Made by a program: the position numbers and the translations under genes. A stretch of 48,442 nt of DNA from Candidatus Eiseniibacteriota bacterium (lineage in GTDB: Bacteria; Eisenbacteria; RBG-16-71-46): the NCBI GenBank assembly GCA_025360715.1, contig JANYBS010000001.1, positions 1 through 48,442 on the forward strand. Reading direction: 5' to 3'. Shown here piece after piece: positions 1 to 8,534 of the stretch. The notes beneath the pieces are model-generated. The model was not told the origin of the DNA and did no database searches. It saw only the letters and a program-made list of their open reading frames with translations. Positions within the stretch are counted from its first letter, which is position 1; the number at the start of each line of letters is the position of its first letter.

Positions 1-876
1 CTAGATCATCCCCTCGCGCACCAGGATGTCGTGCATCGTCGTCCAACGGTAGCGCTCGAAGAGGTGTTCCATCTTGGCGACCACCGTATGCAGGTTCACG
101 TAGGTGATGAACCCGTCCACGGGATCGAGCGGGGTGCGGGAGGCTTCGGGCGTGACTTCGCGCGGGTGCAGGTACAGCGCGAAGGGCCGGCGCTTGAGGA
201 TGTGGTCCAGGCCGGCGCGGAAGAACGCCAGCGGCAACGCGCGCAGGTAGAACCCGCCGCCGACCGGGATCTTGATCCCCAGGCGATGGATCTCGGCGAT
301 CGCGACCGGGAATTCGATGAGATCACCACTCGGGTCGTGTTCGGCGAGGTTCTCTCGCGACGGCTTGTAGATGCCCACCGGCGCGCCCGGCGTGCCGTAC
401 ATCTTGACCTTCATCGGGAAGATGCTCGAGTCGTAGAGAAAGCCTTCGGCGCGTAACACGTCGAGCGCCCATGGATTCGAGCGGTCGATGCTGAACGTGG
501 GCGCGCGAAAGCCCACCACGGGATCGTGTCCCAGCACGTCGCGCACGAGCTTTCGGAACTCGCGCAACTCCTGCGTGAAGGTCTCCGGTGTCGCTTGCCA
601 CACCGGGCGATGACTCATGCCATGACACGCCAGCTCGTGGCCTTCACTGATCATGCGGCGGATCAGGTCGGGATGCTCGCGCACGATGTCTCCGAGCACG
701 AAGAAGGTGCTGCGCCAGCCATGCTTCGAAAGTAGCTCCAAGATGGCGGTGGTGCCCTGGCGCACGATGCTCTCGCTGGGGCGCTCGCTGCCCACCTTGT
801 TGATCTCGCTGTGATGCCAGTCCTCGATGTCGAACGAGAACGAAGCGAGGTGCGGGAACTCGGGCCGCCTACTCAC
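1..876 (-). CDS. Polysaccharide deacetylase, XrtA/PEP-CTERM locus type (DUF3473 C-terminus)
   Basis: This 291-residue protein looks like a NodB-fold carbohydrate esterase that removes acetyl groups from a surface polysaccharide. The metal-site aspartates sit in FSFDIEDW (D16, D19). The HGMSH zinc histidines are at residues 85-89, followed by a RAPTFS motif and a late LHPRE motif. The spacing and the C-terminal part fit the deacetylase subfamily found at exosortase A (XrtA) exopolysaccharide loci. It has no signal peptide, as is usual for that subfamily. It is the last gene of the minus-strand run in this window; its ATG overlaps the stop of the neighbouring membrane-protein gene (ATGA). The stop codon is exactly at the window edge, so the gene is complete. 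The family is confident; the substrate is inferred from context. Confidence 0.92.
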   Translation of the reverse strand: MSRRPEFPHLASFSFDIEDWHHSEINKVGSERPSESIVRQGTTAILELLSKHGWRSTFFVLGDIVREHPDLIRRMISEGHELACHGMSHRPVWQATPETFTQELREFRKLVRDVLGHDPVVGFRAPTFSIDRSNPWALDVLRAEGFLYDSSIFPMKVKMYGTPGAPVGIYKPSRENLAEHDPSGDLIEFPVAIAEIHRLGIKIPVGGGFYLRALPLAFFRAGLDHILKRRPFALYLHPREVTPEASRTPLDPVDGFITYVNLHTVVAKMEHLFERYRWTTMHDILVREGMI

Positions 877-2933
877 ATGTCCACCCTGAGCGCGACCACG
901 CGGAAGCCGTCTCGGTCATAGCGTACGATCGCGCGCGGGCCGGCGGCCTGCTGCAGGCGCGCCCATGGCGCGGCGCCGAGGGTGTCATCTTGTGTACGAT
1001 AGAGCACGAGCACGTCGGACACGCTGTGCATGTGGCGTGCGTCGGCGACCATGCGGCCCAACGTGTCGAGATCGGCTTCCACATGCGCGAGGGGGCCATA
1101 CAGATCGGCCTCGACCGCGCGGCGTTCGGCGAGCTCGGCGGCGGGGAAGGCGGCGCGCTCCGAGCCGAAGATCGTGCCGGCGAGCAGCCGACGCTGGCCG
1201 AGCACGTTGATGAGGTCGCGGTTGTTTGCGTCCAGGAAGACCACGTCGGTGCGCGTGCTGTCCTGCATCCAGCGGTACAGCGCAGTCTCACCCGGCCGCG
1301 GGTGCAGCGCCTCGGCGGTCGCGTTCGCGGGATCCCTCAGGTAGCCCTGCAGGAACGCTGCCTGCGGCACTATAAAGAGCAGTGCGAAAACCACTTTCGT
1401 GACCACGTTCCCGAACCGCGCGCGAGCCGCGTCGAGCGCGTCCAAGAACACCGCGCCGCCCAACAGGGCGAGCGCTGAAAAGAGCGGCCAGACGAACTTG
1501 TGCTCGTTCGACTCCGGCAGGTGCACGACCATCGCGAAGGCGAACATGCCCAGCGTCCAGCACGCCAGCCACGCCGCGAACGTGCGCTTCTCGCTTATGA
1601 CTCGGCGCAGGGAAGCCAGCGCGAGCAGGCCGGCGATGCCGCATGCAGTCAGCACCGTCCACGGCATCTGCCAGTCGAGATGGAAGAACGAGTGCTGCAG
1701 GCCGCTCTTGTGCTGGTCCCAGCCAGCCGAGATCGAACGCGTGTACGGCCCGCAGGCCGCGAAGCCCGCGAGCATCGCCACCGCGAAGGCCGCCATGCGC
1801 TTGAGTTCGGGCAGCCACGGTGAATGCGTGCGCAAGAGTGCGGCCAGGATCAGCGCGCCGGTCGCGACCGGGATCACGCTCATGCCCACGACACCGTGGA
1901 AGAGTTGCTGGCCGGCGGCCGCGAGCGCTGCCACGAATAGCCAGCGCACGCCTTCGCCCGCCAGCGCGCGCGCGAGCGCCCACCACAGCACCAGCATGAG
2001 CAGGTACGCGTAACCGATCGGAGTGCCCAGGCTGAACTTGTCCCAGAAGTTCACCATGTGCGCGAAGGGCGCCGAGATCACATAGAGAACATCGGTGCCC
2101 GACAGCTTGGTGTCCGCCAGGATGCGCTTCATCTCGGCGGCGCCCTGCACCTGGCCATGCAACGCGCGCAGCAGGTTCAGCGGCCACAGCAGCCACGCGC
2201 CGGCGTTGAGGCCCAGTACGAACAGCAGCAGCGTGCCCTTCGCCGCGCGCGCCGTGCCCCAGAGCGCCCACGCCAGCTGCCAGACGACCGCGATGACGAG
2301 CGCGAGGTCGACCACGTTCTGGATCGCCATGAACACGAACGGATCCTGGCCGCGCAGCACGGTGAGCTGCGCCTGGAACAGGTTGTAGAACCACACATAG
2401 TTCAGGTGCATGCCGATGAAGCGCGGATCGACGGGCGGTACGCCATGACGCGCGATCTCGTAGACCAGCGCGCCATGCACCCAGGTATCGACGCGGATGC
2501 GCACCCACGCGTTGCACAGCGGCGGCAGCGCCACGAATGCCGCGCACGCGAATAGCCAGCGCCATGCGAAGCGGTCCAGCATCGGCGCGGCGCTGGGCTC
2601 GTCGGCCGGCCGGCCCAGGTGACGCGCCTCGGCGCCTGTGTAAAGCACCCAGCCGCCCACGCCGATCAGGCGCGATGCGGTGAGCAGGTCAAGGTTCGCG
2701 GCGAGCAGCGCGCACGCCGCGAGCGCGCTCACGAGCGGTGAGAATGCCAGCCCCAAAGTGAAGCGCGTGGCGTCGGTGGCGCGCGGCAACAGCAGGCTCG
2801 CGATCGCGAGTCCGGGGAACACGCCGAGCCACGCGTACAAGCCGATCTGCCCGGGCAGTCCCGGCGCGATCAGGCCCAGGAGCCCCAGGACGAAGAGCCC
2901 CGCGAGCATCCACACACGCGGCACGAGTTTCAA
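873..2933 (-). CDS. Large multi-pass membrane protein, GT-C-like
   Basis: This 686-residue protein starts with a hydrophobic N-terminus and has a dozen or more hydrophobic segments up to about residue 540. A soluble C-terminal domain of roughly 140 residues follows. That architecture is seen in GT-C membrane glycosyltransferases that use polyprenyl-phosphate sugars and in related uncharacterised membrane proteins. I do not recognise a specific family signature, so the function is left open. It overlaps by 4 bp (ATGA) with both the acetyltransferase upstream and the deacetylase downstream, which indicates co-translation with polysaccharide-modifying enzymes. A polymerase or a carrier-lipid glycosyltransferase would both be plausible. 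Confidence 0.85.
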   Translation of the reverse strand: MKLVPRVWMLAGLFVLGLLGLIAPGLPGQIGLYAWLGVFPGLAIASLLLPRATDATRFTLGLAFSPLVSALAACALLAANLDLLTASRLIGVGGWVLYTGAEARHLGRPADEPSAAPMLDRFAWRWLFACAAFVALPPLCNAWVRIRVDTWVHGALVYEIARHGVPPVDPRFIGMHLNYVWFYNLFQAQLTVLRGQDPFVFMAIQNVVDLALVIAVVWQLAWALWGTARAAKGTLLLFVLGLNAGAWLLWPLNLLRALHGQVQGAAEMKRILADTKLSGTDVLYVISAPFAHMVNFWDKFSLGTPIGYAYLLMLVLWWALARALAGEGVRWLFVAALAAAGQQLFHGVVGMSVIPVATGALILAALLRTHSPWLPELKRMAAFAVAMLAGFAACGPYTRSISAGWDQHKSGLQHSFFHLDWQMPWTVLTACGIAGLLALASLRRVISEKRTFAAWLACWTLGMFAFAMVVHLPESNEHKFVWPLFSALALLGGAVFLDALDAARARFGNVVTKVVFALLFIVPQAAFLQGYLRDPANATAEALHPRPGETALYRWMQDSTRTDVVFLDANNRDLINVLGQRRLLAGTIFGSERAAFPAAELAERRAVEADLYGPLAHVEADLDTLGRMVADARHMHSVSDVLVLYRTQDDTLGAAPWARLQQAAGPRAIVRYDRDGFRVVALRVDM

Positions 2934-3439
2934 CGCGCGGCGTCCTTGATCACGCGCGCCGGCACGCCGCCCACCACCGTGCCCGCGAGCACATCGCGCG
3001 TGACCACGGCGCCGGCGGCCACGACCGCGCCTTCGCCCACGGTGACGCCGGGCAGCAGCAGGCAGCCCGCGCCCAGGTAGCAGCCGCGCTTGAGTGTGAC
3101 CGGGGCCACGGTGCCGTCGCCGGCACCGGCCTGCGTGCGGTCCATGCGCTTGGCGTCATCATGCACGATGATCGTGACCCGGAACGACACGGTGACGTCG
3201 TCCTCGACCACGATGAGTTCGGGGAACTGGTCGTCGAGCCACGTGTCGAGGCCGATGAACACATGCTTGCCGATCGCGATGCCCATCCAGCGGTAGAGGG
3301 TGAGCCGCAACTCGGGCGGGATCGTGGCGCGCGCGAGCATGTGCAGCTGCTTCTGCCAGAACACGCGCATCAGGCTGCGCGGCGCGATGCGAGTCTCGTA
3401 GTCGCGGCGCGCCACGCGCTGGGTGATCGGCTGAGCCAT
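2930..3439 (-). CDS. Left-handed beta-helix (hexapeptide) acyltransferase
   Basis: This 169-residue protein has hexapeptide-repeat character from about residue 50 to the end (for example [25 protein letters not shown]). Its C-terminus, GVPARVIKD, is the typical ending of the WbbJ/LacA/NodL-type O-acetyltransferases. The N-terminal 45 residues are a basic helical extension. It probably transfers an acetyl group from acetyl-CoA to a sugar of the repeat unit. Its ATG shares one base with the stop codon of the FemAB-like gene upstream (TGATG), and its stop overlaps the next ATG (ATGA), so it is embedded in the operon. The family is confident; the acceptor sugar is unknown. Confidence 0.9.
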   Translation of the reverse strand: MAQPITQRVARRDYETRIAPRSLMRVFWQKQLHMLARATIPPELRLTLYRWMGIAIGKHVFIGLDTWLDDQFPELIVVEDDVTVSFRVTIIVHDDAKRMDRTQAGAGDGTVAPVTLKRGCYLGAGCLLLPGVTVGEGAVVAAGAVVTRDVLAGTVVGGVPARVIKDAAR

Positions 3440-4458
3440 CAGAGCACCTCCGGAAACAACCGTTTCGCAGGCTCACCGAGCACCCGCGCAACCGGCAGCG
3501 GCAGCTTCTTCCACAATTCGACCGCAGCGCCGAATCCGCCCTTCTGGTCGGCCAGGGTCGGGAAGCGCTGCGCGGTGCCGAGCACGTACTGGTAGTGCAA
3601 GGGCACGGGCTTCGCACCCCACTGCTGCTTGAAGAGGAAGGTACCGGAATCCCACTGCGAGCGCCCGAAGTCGAAGCGCTTTGCGCCGCGCGCGAACGCG
3701 CGCTGCAACGCCTCCCAGTACAGCACCTGGTTCGGGCAATACGTGAAATGCCGGCGCAGCGAGGATGCCCACGGATCGGTCATGGTGCCGCCATGCAGCA
3801 TGGTGAACATCACGCCCGCGGGCTCGCCGGCGCGCGTGATCACCAGCAGGTCGGCCTGTTCACCTAACTCACGCAGGCAGAGCTCGTAGTAGGCCGCGCT
3901 GCGGATCGGCGTGCCCAAGTCGCGCATGTTCTCGAGCAGCACGCGGTGGAAGATGCCCACTTGCTCGTGTCCCCACGTACGCGCGTAGTCGGCCTTCTCG
4001 CCCTTACGCACCTGGTTGCGCAGCTTGGCGTCGAACGCCTTCCACTGCGTCTCGGGAGTCTCGGCAAGTTCGAGCACCATGGTCACGTGCTCGTCGTTCG
4101 AAGGCAGGCCGGGCCATGACGTCTTCTGGTCGCGAAGCTCGAGCCAGAGCAGTTTCTCGCGCGCCACCCGCTCGCGCGCCGGAGCGAGCAACGCCGCCGC
4201 CACTTCGGGCGCGTCCGCCAGCATGCCGCCCGGTGCGCTGAAGAGCTGCGGCTCGCGGCCCTTCTTGAGGAACACCGGCAACACGCCCGTGATGCGCCCC
4301 GCGTCCTCGGCCAGCCAGTAGTCCGCGGCCACGCCGTAGGCCTGCTCGGTCACTCGCTTCCATGCGATGAGCTGCCCGAAGTGCGACGCGGCATGCGCGC
4401 GCACGTACGCATCCCAGCGGTCACGATCGGCGGGCTCGAAGCGGCGGACCTGGATCAT
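3439..4458 (-). CDS. FemAB-like GNAT-fold protein, PEP-CTERM/XrtA-associated
   Basis: This protein of about 339 residues begins [19 protein letters not shown] and ends with a second GNAT-like half containing [20 protein letters not shown]. That motif is characteristic of the FemAB relatives encoded in exosortase A exopolysaccharide loci. FemAB enzymes transfer amino acids from aminoacyl-tRNA, and here the acceptor may be an amino sugar; that reaction is not demonstrated for this subfamily. I chose the ATG at 4458 because the protein then starts as the family does. The reading frame stays open for 30 more codons upstream, through a run of nine C residues in the mRNA, so the exact start is uncertain. 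No good Shine-Dalgarno sequence is visible before either start. Confidence 0.9.
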   Translation of the reverse strand: MIQVRRFEPADRDRWDAYVRAHAASHFGQLIAWKRVTEQAYGVAADYWLAEDAGRITGVLPVFLKKGREPQLFSAPGGMLADAPEVAAALLAPARERVAREKLLWLELRDQKTSWPGLPSNDEHVTMVLELAETPETQWKAFDAKLRNQVRKGEKADYARTWGHEQVGIFHRVLLENMRDLGTPIRSAAYYELCLRELGEQADLLVITRAGEPAGVMFTMLHGGTMTDPWASSLRRHFTYCPNQVLYWEALQRAFARGAKRFDFGRSQWDSGTFLFKQQWGAKPVPLHYQYVLGTAQRFPTLADQKGGFGAAVELWKKLPLPVARVLGEPAKRLFPEVL

Positions 4459-4463
4459 CGGGC

Positions 4464-4472
4464 GGGGGGGGG
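4464..4472 (+). repeat. Homopolymeric G9 tract (C9 in the mRNA) before the FemAB-like gene
   Basis: Nine consecutive G residues on the plus strand lie only 5 bases upstream of the minus-strand ATG at 4458. They occupy the place where a ribosome binding site would be. Tracts like this can change length by replication slippage. Confidence 0.9.
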
Positions 4473-4585
4473 TGTCTCCGGCGCGGCGGTCTGGGGACTG
4501 GCGACTGGGGTGCCACAGGTTATCGGAAAGGTGCGGGCGCCGCTTCACCCGCGTCCGCAGGTCTGGCGGCGGGTCTGCCTATCCC

Positions 4586-5836
4586 TTACCGGGCCTCTGG
4601 AGCGGAGTTCCCGAGTTGGCTCGAGAGCCGGGGGAACAGCCGTTGCAGGCCGACTGCAGCCAGCACGATCATGTAGGGTTCGACCGGCACACGATAGCGG
4701 GTCTGGGTGAAGAAGAGCGAGTAGAAGGCGGCCGTCGCAAGGATCACCCCTGCGAGCAGGATGCGTTCGCGCCAGCGGCCGCTTCCAGCCATGATCCCCA
4801 CGAAGCTGAAGCAGAGCACGGGCAAGAAATAGATCGCCCCCAGGAGCAGGATGTACGACTGGTTGTAGTGGTTGCGCGATTGCACGCGGTCGGGCATCGG
4901 CTTGAAGAAGTGCAGGAACTCCCACACGACATCGTGTGCGTAGTCGGCCGGCTGGGTCCGGATGAAGTGCCACTCCTGGGCGAGGAATGCTTGCGTCGGC
5001 AGCGGCTTCCAAGTGGAGTCCACCGGCACGTGCACCCGACGGTCGGCGTCCATGTCATGATCGCTGCGCGCCCAATAGAGTACGTACTGCGCCTTCTGCA
5101 TGGGGATCGCGTGATAGCCGTATGCCTCGCGTTGCAGCAGTACATAAGGCGTCGCGATCGCCGCGGAGATCGCCATGGCGATGAGCAGCGCACGCGTGAA
5201 GCCGGCTTGCGTGCGCGTGCGCACTGCCGCGAGCCAGAGCAGGATCGCAGAGACCGGCGCGAGGATGACCTGGTCGGTGAGCCAGCCCAGCGGCAGCAGC
5301 ACGCCCAGCGCCACCGCGTTGCGCGTGCTGGGGGTCTCGCGCAGCGAAAGCGCGAATTCGGTGATGCCGAGCAGGATCGCCGTGTACAGCGTGGTCGGAT
5401 AGAGCATGCCCGTGACGAACACGAGCGTCGGCGCCCACGCCGCGCCGAAGAGTGCCAGACGCTCGGCGCCGGCGCCGCCCAAGCGGCGTGCGATGCGGCC
5501 GGTGCTCAGTACGATCGACATGGCCAGTGGCAACTGGAGCAGTCGCGCGAGCGGATAGTCGCGCAGGCCGCCCATCGCGATGCCGATCGCCATGAGCGCA
5601 GGGTAGAGCGGCGCACGCGGCGAGGCGGCATCGGGCAGGTGGCCGTGCAGCAGGTTGTTCGCGGCAGCTTCGTACTCCAGCGTGTCGGCGAAATAGAAGT
5701 GGTTGCCCATCTCGAGGATGAACGCCAGTCGCAGCACGAATCCGGTCACGATGAGCCCGGTGGGTGACCATAGCCAACGCAGGGTGCGCAGAAGTGCGCT
5801 GCTGCGCCCGCCGCGGCTCGCGTGCCTTGTGCTCAA
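4586..5836 (-). CDS. GT39/PMT_2-type membrane glycosyltransferase
   Basis: The protein of about 416 residues has multiple membrane segments. Its first periplasmic loop carries ADTLEYEAAANNLLHG followed by SPRAPLYPALMA, the acidic and R-x-PLYP pattern of ArnT/PMT-like GT-C enzymes. These take a sugar from a polyprenyl-phosphate donor on the outer face of the inner membrane. I place the start at TTG 5836, which overlaps the stop of the upstream gene (TTGA). The open frame continues upstream only as a shadow inside that gene. No in-frame ATG suits the first membrane helix. A DPM-synthase-like GT2 (7388-8380) encoded upstream in the same run could supply the lipid-linked donor. The acceptor is unknown. 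Confidence 0.85.
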   Translation of the reverse strand: MSTRHASRGGRSSALLRTLRWLWSPTGLIVTGFVLRLAFILEMGNHFYFADTLEYEAAANNLLHGHLPDAASPRAPLYPALMAIGIAMGGLRDYPLARLLQLPLAMSIVLSTGRIARRLGGAGAERLALFGAAWAPTLVFVTGMLYPTTLYTAILLGITEFALSLRETPSTRNAVALGVLLPLGWLTDQVILAPVSAILLWLAAVRTRTQAGFTRALLIAMAISAAIATPYVLLQREAYGYHAIPMQKAQYVLYWARSDHDMDADRRVHVPVDSTWKPLPTQAFLAQEWHFIRTQPADYAHDVVWEFLHFFKPMPDRVQSRNHYNQSYILLLGAIYFLPVLCFSFVGIMAGSGRWRERILLAGVILATAAFYSLFFTQTRYRVPVEPYMIVLAAVGLQRLFPRLSSQLGNSAPEAR

Positions 5837-6762
5837 GGCGCCTCCAACGCGGGCCGCAGGCGCGCCCAGGGCGTGGCCGCAAGCGCCAGGCCCAGCAGCC
5901 CGGGCACCAGTGTCGCCGCAGCGAACCACAGCAGCGAGAACGCGGGGCCCACGGCAGCACCGGCGCCGAAGCTGCCGAACAAGCTGGCGCTGACCTGCTC
6001 GCGCAGGCCCAGGCCGCCGAACGCGATGGGCAGGTTGCCGAGCAGCGGGATGATCGGGAAGCCTAAGAGCAGCAGCGGCGATGTCTGCGGCGCGAGGTCG
6101 CGCACCAACAGCCACGCGCCGGCGTAGATGAACACATAGAAGAACACGCCGCTCGCCAGGCCGTTGCGGAATGCGCTGCTGCCGAGCATGCCCGCCGAGT
6201 GCTCGGTCCACTTCGCAAGTCGAGGCGCGAGCGGCGGTACCAAGCGGCCGAGCGCCGCCGCGAACTGCGGACGGTCGAGTGCGGCGATCAGCGCCACGGT
6301 CGCCGCGACCACGGCCAGGTAGACGCCGAAGATCGTGCCGCGCCACGCGGGGATCGCCATGAACGCAGGCGCGGACATGACCTCGAGCAGGATCACGTCG
6401 CCGACGCGGTCCCAGATCACCGACGGCAGCGTGCGTGAACGCGGCAACGGCATGTGCAACACACGCGCGAACTCGCCGACGCGCCCGGGCGTGACCAATC
6501 CGTATGCGGTGCCGGCCAACGTGAGCACATAAGCCGTATGCGCGGGCAACTTCACGCCGGCGCGCGCCAGGAAGGCCGCCCAGCGCCACGCGCGGCCCCA
6601 GTACGCGACCAGCGAGAGCAGCAACGCGGCAGCGAGTGTGGTCGGCTGCACGCGCTGGAACGCGGCAAGCGTGCCCGCGAGCGGCACGCGCCGAGCGAGC
6701 AGTACGAGCAGCAGCACCGAGACCGCGAGCTGCAGCAGCAGCCCCAAGGCGCCGCGCTTCAT
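5833..6762 (-). CDS. Lysylphosphatidylglycerol-synthase-TM/UPF0104 (AglD-like) membrane protein
   Basis: This 309-residue, largely hydrophobic protein contains ATLAGTAYGLVTPGRVGEF-type and NLPIAFGGLGLREQ motifs. They mark the UPF0104/AglD family, often annotated flippase-like. Members sit beside DPM-synthase-like GT2 genes and GT-C enzymes in bacterial and archaeal glycan loci, as here. The ATG at 6762 overlaps the stop of the upstream methyltransferase (ATGA), which fixes the start; a longer open frame upstream is only a shadow. Its role is probably in handling lipid-linked sugars. I would not call it a Wzx flippase, because it lacks the MATE/MVF architecture. Confidence 0.88.
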   Translation of the reverse strand: MKRGALGLLLQLAVSVLLLVLLARRVPLAGTLAAFQRVQPTTLAAALLLSLVAYWGRAWRWAAFLARAGVKLPAHTAYVLTLAGTAYGLVTPGRVGEFARVLHMPLPRSRTLPSVIWDRVGDVILLEVMSAPAFMAIPAWRGTIFGVYLAVVAATVALIAALDRPQFAAALGRLVPPLAPRLAKWTEHSAGMLGSSAFRNGLASGVFFYVFIYAGAWLLVRDLAPQTSPLLLLGFPIIPLLGNLPIAFGGLGLREQVSASLFGSFGAGAAVGPAFSLLWFAAATLVPGLLGLALAATPWARLRPALEAP

Positions 6763-7391
6763 GCGGGCTTTCGCGGGCGGCAGAGCACCTGTGTCCACGG
6801 CAGCGGAGTGCGGTAGGCGACCACCTCGGCGTGCCGCGCCACGAACGCCAGGAACGCCTCTCGGCTCCAGTGCTGCAGGTGCCCCGGCGTGTTGCCCAGC
6901 GCCCCCAGATGCGCGCCGCGCAGCACGTTGAGCATGCGCCAGAGCGGCTCGTGCGGCACCGACAGCAGAACCGCGCGCGGCGCCTTGCGCACGAGCGCCG
7001 CCAAGGCCCGCTCGGGGTCTTCCAGGTGCTCGAACACCTCGCACGCCACGATCAGGTCCCAGGCATCGGCGCGCGCGGGCACGTCGTAGATGGACTGCGG
7101 CTCGAAGCGCAGCCCGGGATGCTCGCGGCGCGCGATGGCGATGATGTCCGCCGAGAAATCCGTGCCGAGCACCCGCGCGTTGGGATAGACGCGCGCCAAC
7201 TTTTGCGTCACGTGCCCTTCGCCGCAGCCTACCTCGAGCACGCTCGCGGGCTCACCCGCCAGCGCGAGGAGCTCGTACAACGACGCATCGAAGCCGCGCA
7301 TGAGCCGCCGGGCGACGGGATTGCCGGTGCCGTACTTGTCGTACGTGTTGCCGGCGACCACGCCGTCGGTCACGACCGGCGCGCGGCTCAC
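6759..7391 (-). CDS. Class I SAM-dependent methyltransferase
   Basis: The protein is about 210 residues long. It carries the SAM-binding glycine motif VLEVGCGEGHVTQKLA, an acidic residue after the second strand (VLGTDFS), and a post-I motif with the sequence LIVACEVFEHLEDP. These are typical of the Methyltransf_11/UbiE-like fold. It is likely to methylate a sugar or carrier-bound intermediate of the polysaccharide. I chose the GTG at 7391 because it overlaps the stop codon of the upstream GT2 gene (GTGA), matching the translational coupling seen throughout this run. The upstream in-frame extension is Arg/Pro-rich shadow sequence. The substrate cannot be read from the sequence. Confidence 0.88.
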   Translation of the reverse strand: MSRAPVVTDGVVAGNTYDKYGTGNPVARRLMRGFDASLYELLALAGEPASVLEVGCGEGHVTQKLARVYPNARVLGTDFSADIIAIARREHPGLRFEPQSIYDVPARADAWDLIVACEVFEHLEDPERALAALVRKAPRAVLLSVPHEPLWRMLNVLRGAHLGALGNTPGHLQHWSREAFLAFVARHAEVVAYRTPLPWTQVLCRPRKPA

Positions 7392-8380
7392 AGCGTGGGA
7401 CCCGCGCCCTGGTCGCGCTGCGACTGCTCGCTCTGCAGGCGCTGGATGCGTGTGTTGAGGGTGATCTCTTCCAGCATGCGGCGGTTCATCGCGGTGAGGT
7501 CGGCCAATACGCCGAGCGCCGCCATGAGGAACCCGATCACCGCGAGGGCGCCGGCCACGATCACCGACTGCACGTGGCCGGGTTGGCCGCTCGTGTGCCA
7601 CTGGATCCACGCGAAGCGGCCGAACAGGATCAGGGACATGGAGATGAAGATCATGCTGATCGTGAAGAAGAACTGCATCGGCTCGTACAGCACGTACACA
7701 CGGAACATGGTGCCGAGCGAGCGCTGGATGTACGCGCCCATACCGGTGAACAGGCGTGATTCGCGCAGCTTGCCGTTGGTGCGGATCGGCACATGCGTGA
7801 CCGCGATGTTCTTACGGTTGGCCTGGATCAGCGTCTCGAGCGTGTAGGTGAAGTTCGTGAGCACGGTCAGCTTGAGCGCGGCTTCGCGGCTGTAGGCGCG
7901 GAACCCGCTCGTGGCGTCCGGGATGTCGGAGTTCGCGAGGCGCCGCACGACGCTGCTGCCCAGACGCTGCAGCGTCTTCTTGAGCGGCGAGAAGTGCTCG
8001 ATCCCATCGATCGGCCGTGTGCCCACCACCATGTCGGCGCGCTTCTCGAGGATCGGCTGGATGAGCTTGCCGATGTCGCCGCCCTGATACTGGTTGTCGG
8101 CGTCGGTGTTCACGATGACATCGGCGCCCATCGACAGCGCCTCGCGCAGGCCTGCGTCGAACGCGCGCGCGAGTCCGCGGCGCGAAGCGAAGCGGATGAC
8201 GTGTGCCCCAAGCTGGCGCGCCACGTCACTCGTGCGGTCCTTGCTGCCGTCATCGATGACCAGGTATTCGATCGTGTCCACGCCCGAAAGCGCGCGCGGC
8301 AGGTCGGCGACCGTCACCGGAAGGGTGCGCTCCTCATTCAGGCATGGAATCTGGATGACGAGTTTCAAGACATGCCTCAC
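7388..8380 (-). CDS. GT2 glycosyltransferase, dolichyl/polyprenyl-phosphate mannose synthase-like, with two C-terminal TM helices
   Basis: In this 330-residue protein the GT-A nucleotide-binding region reads VIQIPCLNEERTLP, then YLVIDDGSKDRTSD. The metal-binding acidic motif is NTDADNQYQGGD, and a GTRP motif follows. Two hydrophobic segments at about residues 235-255 and 270-295 anchor the C-terminus, and a charged tail ends the protein. This is the layout of the DPM1/ArnC/GtrB-type synthases that load a hexose onto a polyprenyl phosphate. The neighbouring UPF0104 and GT-C proteins would be natural users of such a donor. A 154-bp gap separates it from the amidotransferase gene upstream, with no obvious terminator. 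Confidence 0.92.
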   Translation of the reverse strand: MRHVLKLVIQIPCLNEERTLPVTVADLPRALSGVDTIEYLVIDDGSKDRTSDVARQLGAHVIRFASRRGLARAFDAGLREALSMGADVIVNTDADNQYQGGDIGKLIQPILEKRADMVVGTRPIDGIEHFSPLKKTLQRLGSSVVRRLANSDIPDATSGFRAYSREAALKLTVLTNFTYTLETLIQANRKNIAVTHVPIRTNGKLRESRLFTGMGAYIQRSLGTMFRVYVLYEPMQFFFTISMIFISMSLILFGRFAWIQWHTSGQPGHVQSVIVAGALAVIGFLMAALGVLADLTAMNRRMLEEITLNTRIQRLQSEQSQRDQGAGPTL

Positions 8381-8534
8381 ATGGCGAGCCCAGGACCGGG
8401 GCCACCGGGACGTGCGCGCCGGAGGGTCGGGGAGGGCGCATCGGAACAGGTGGAACGCGCAGGTTCAGTGATACACGACAAACGCGAGTATTGGCCATAA
8501 CTTGAACCGGGACAACGGAAAAGCCATTCTCGTG

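Noticed and set aside
5833-6762. Wzx-type O-antigen flippase
   Set aside because: The protein is the wrong size and family; its motifs fit the UPF0104/AglD group, which should not be equated with Wzx.
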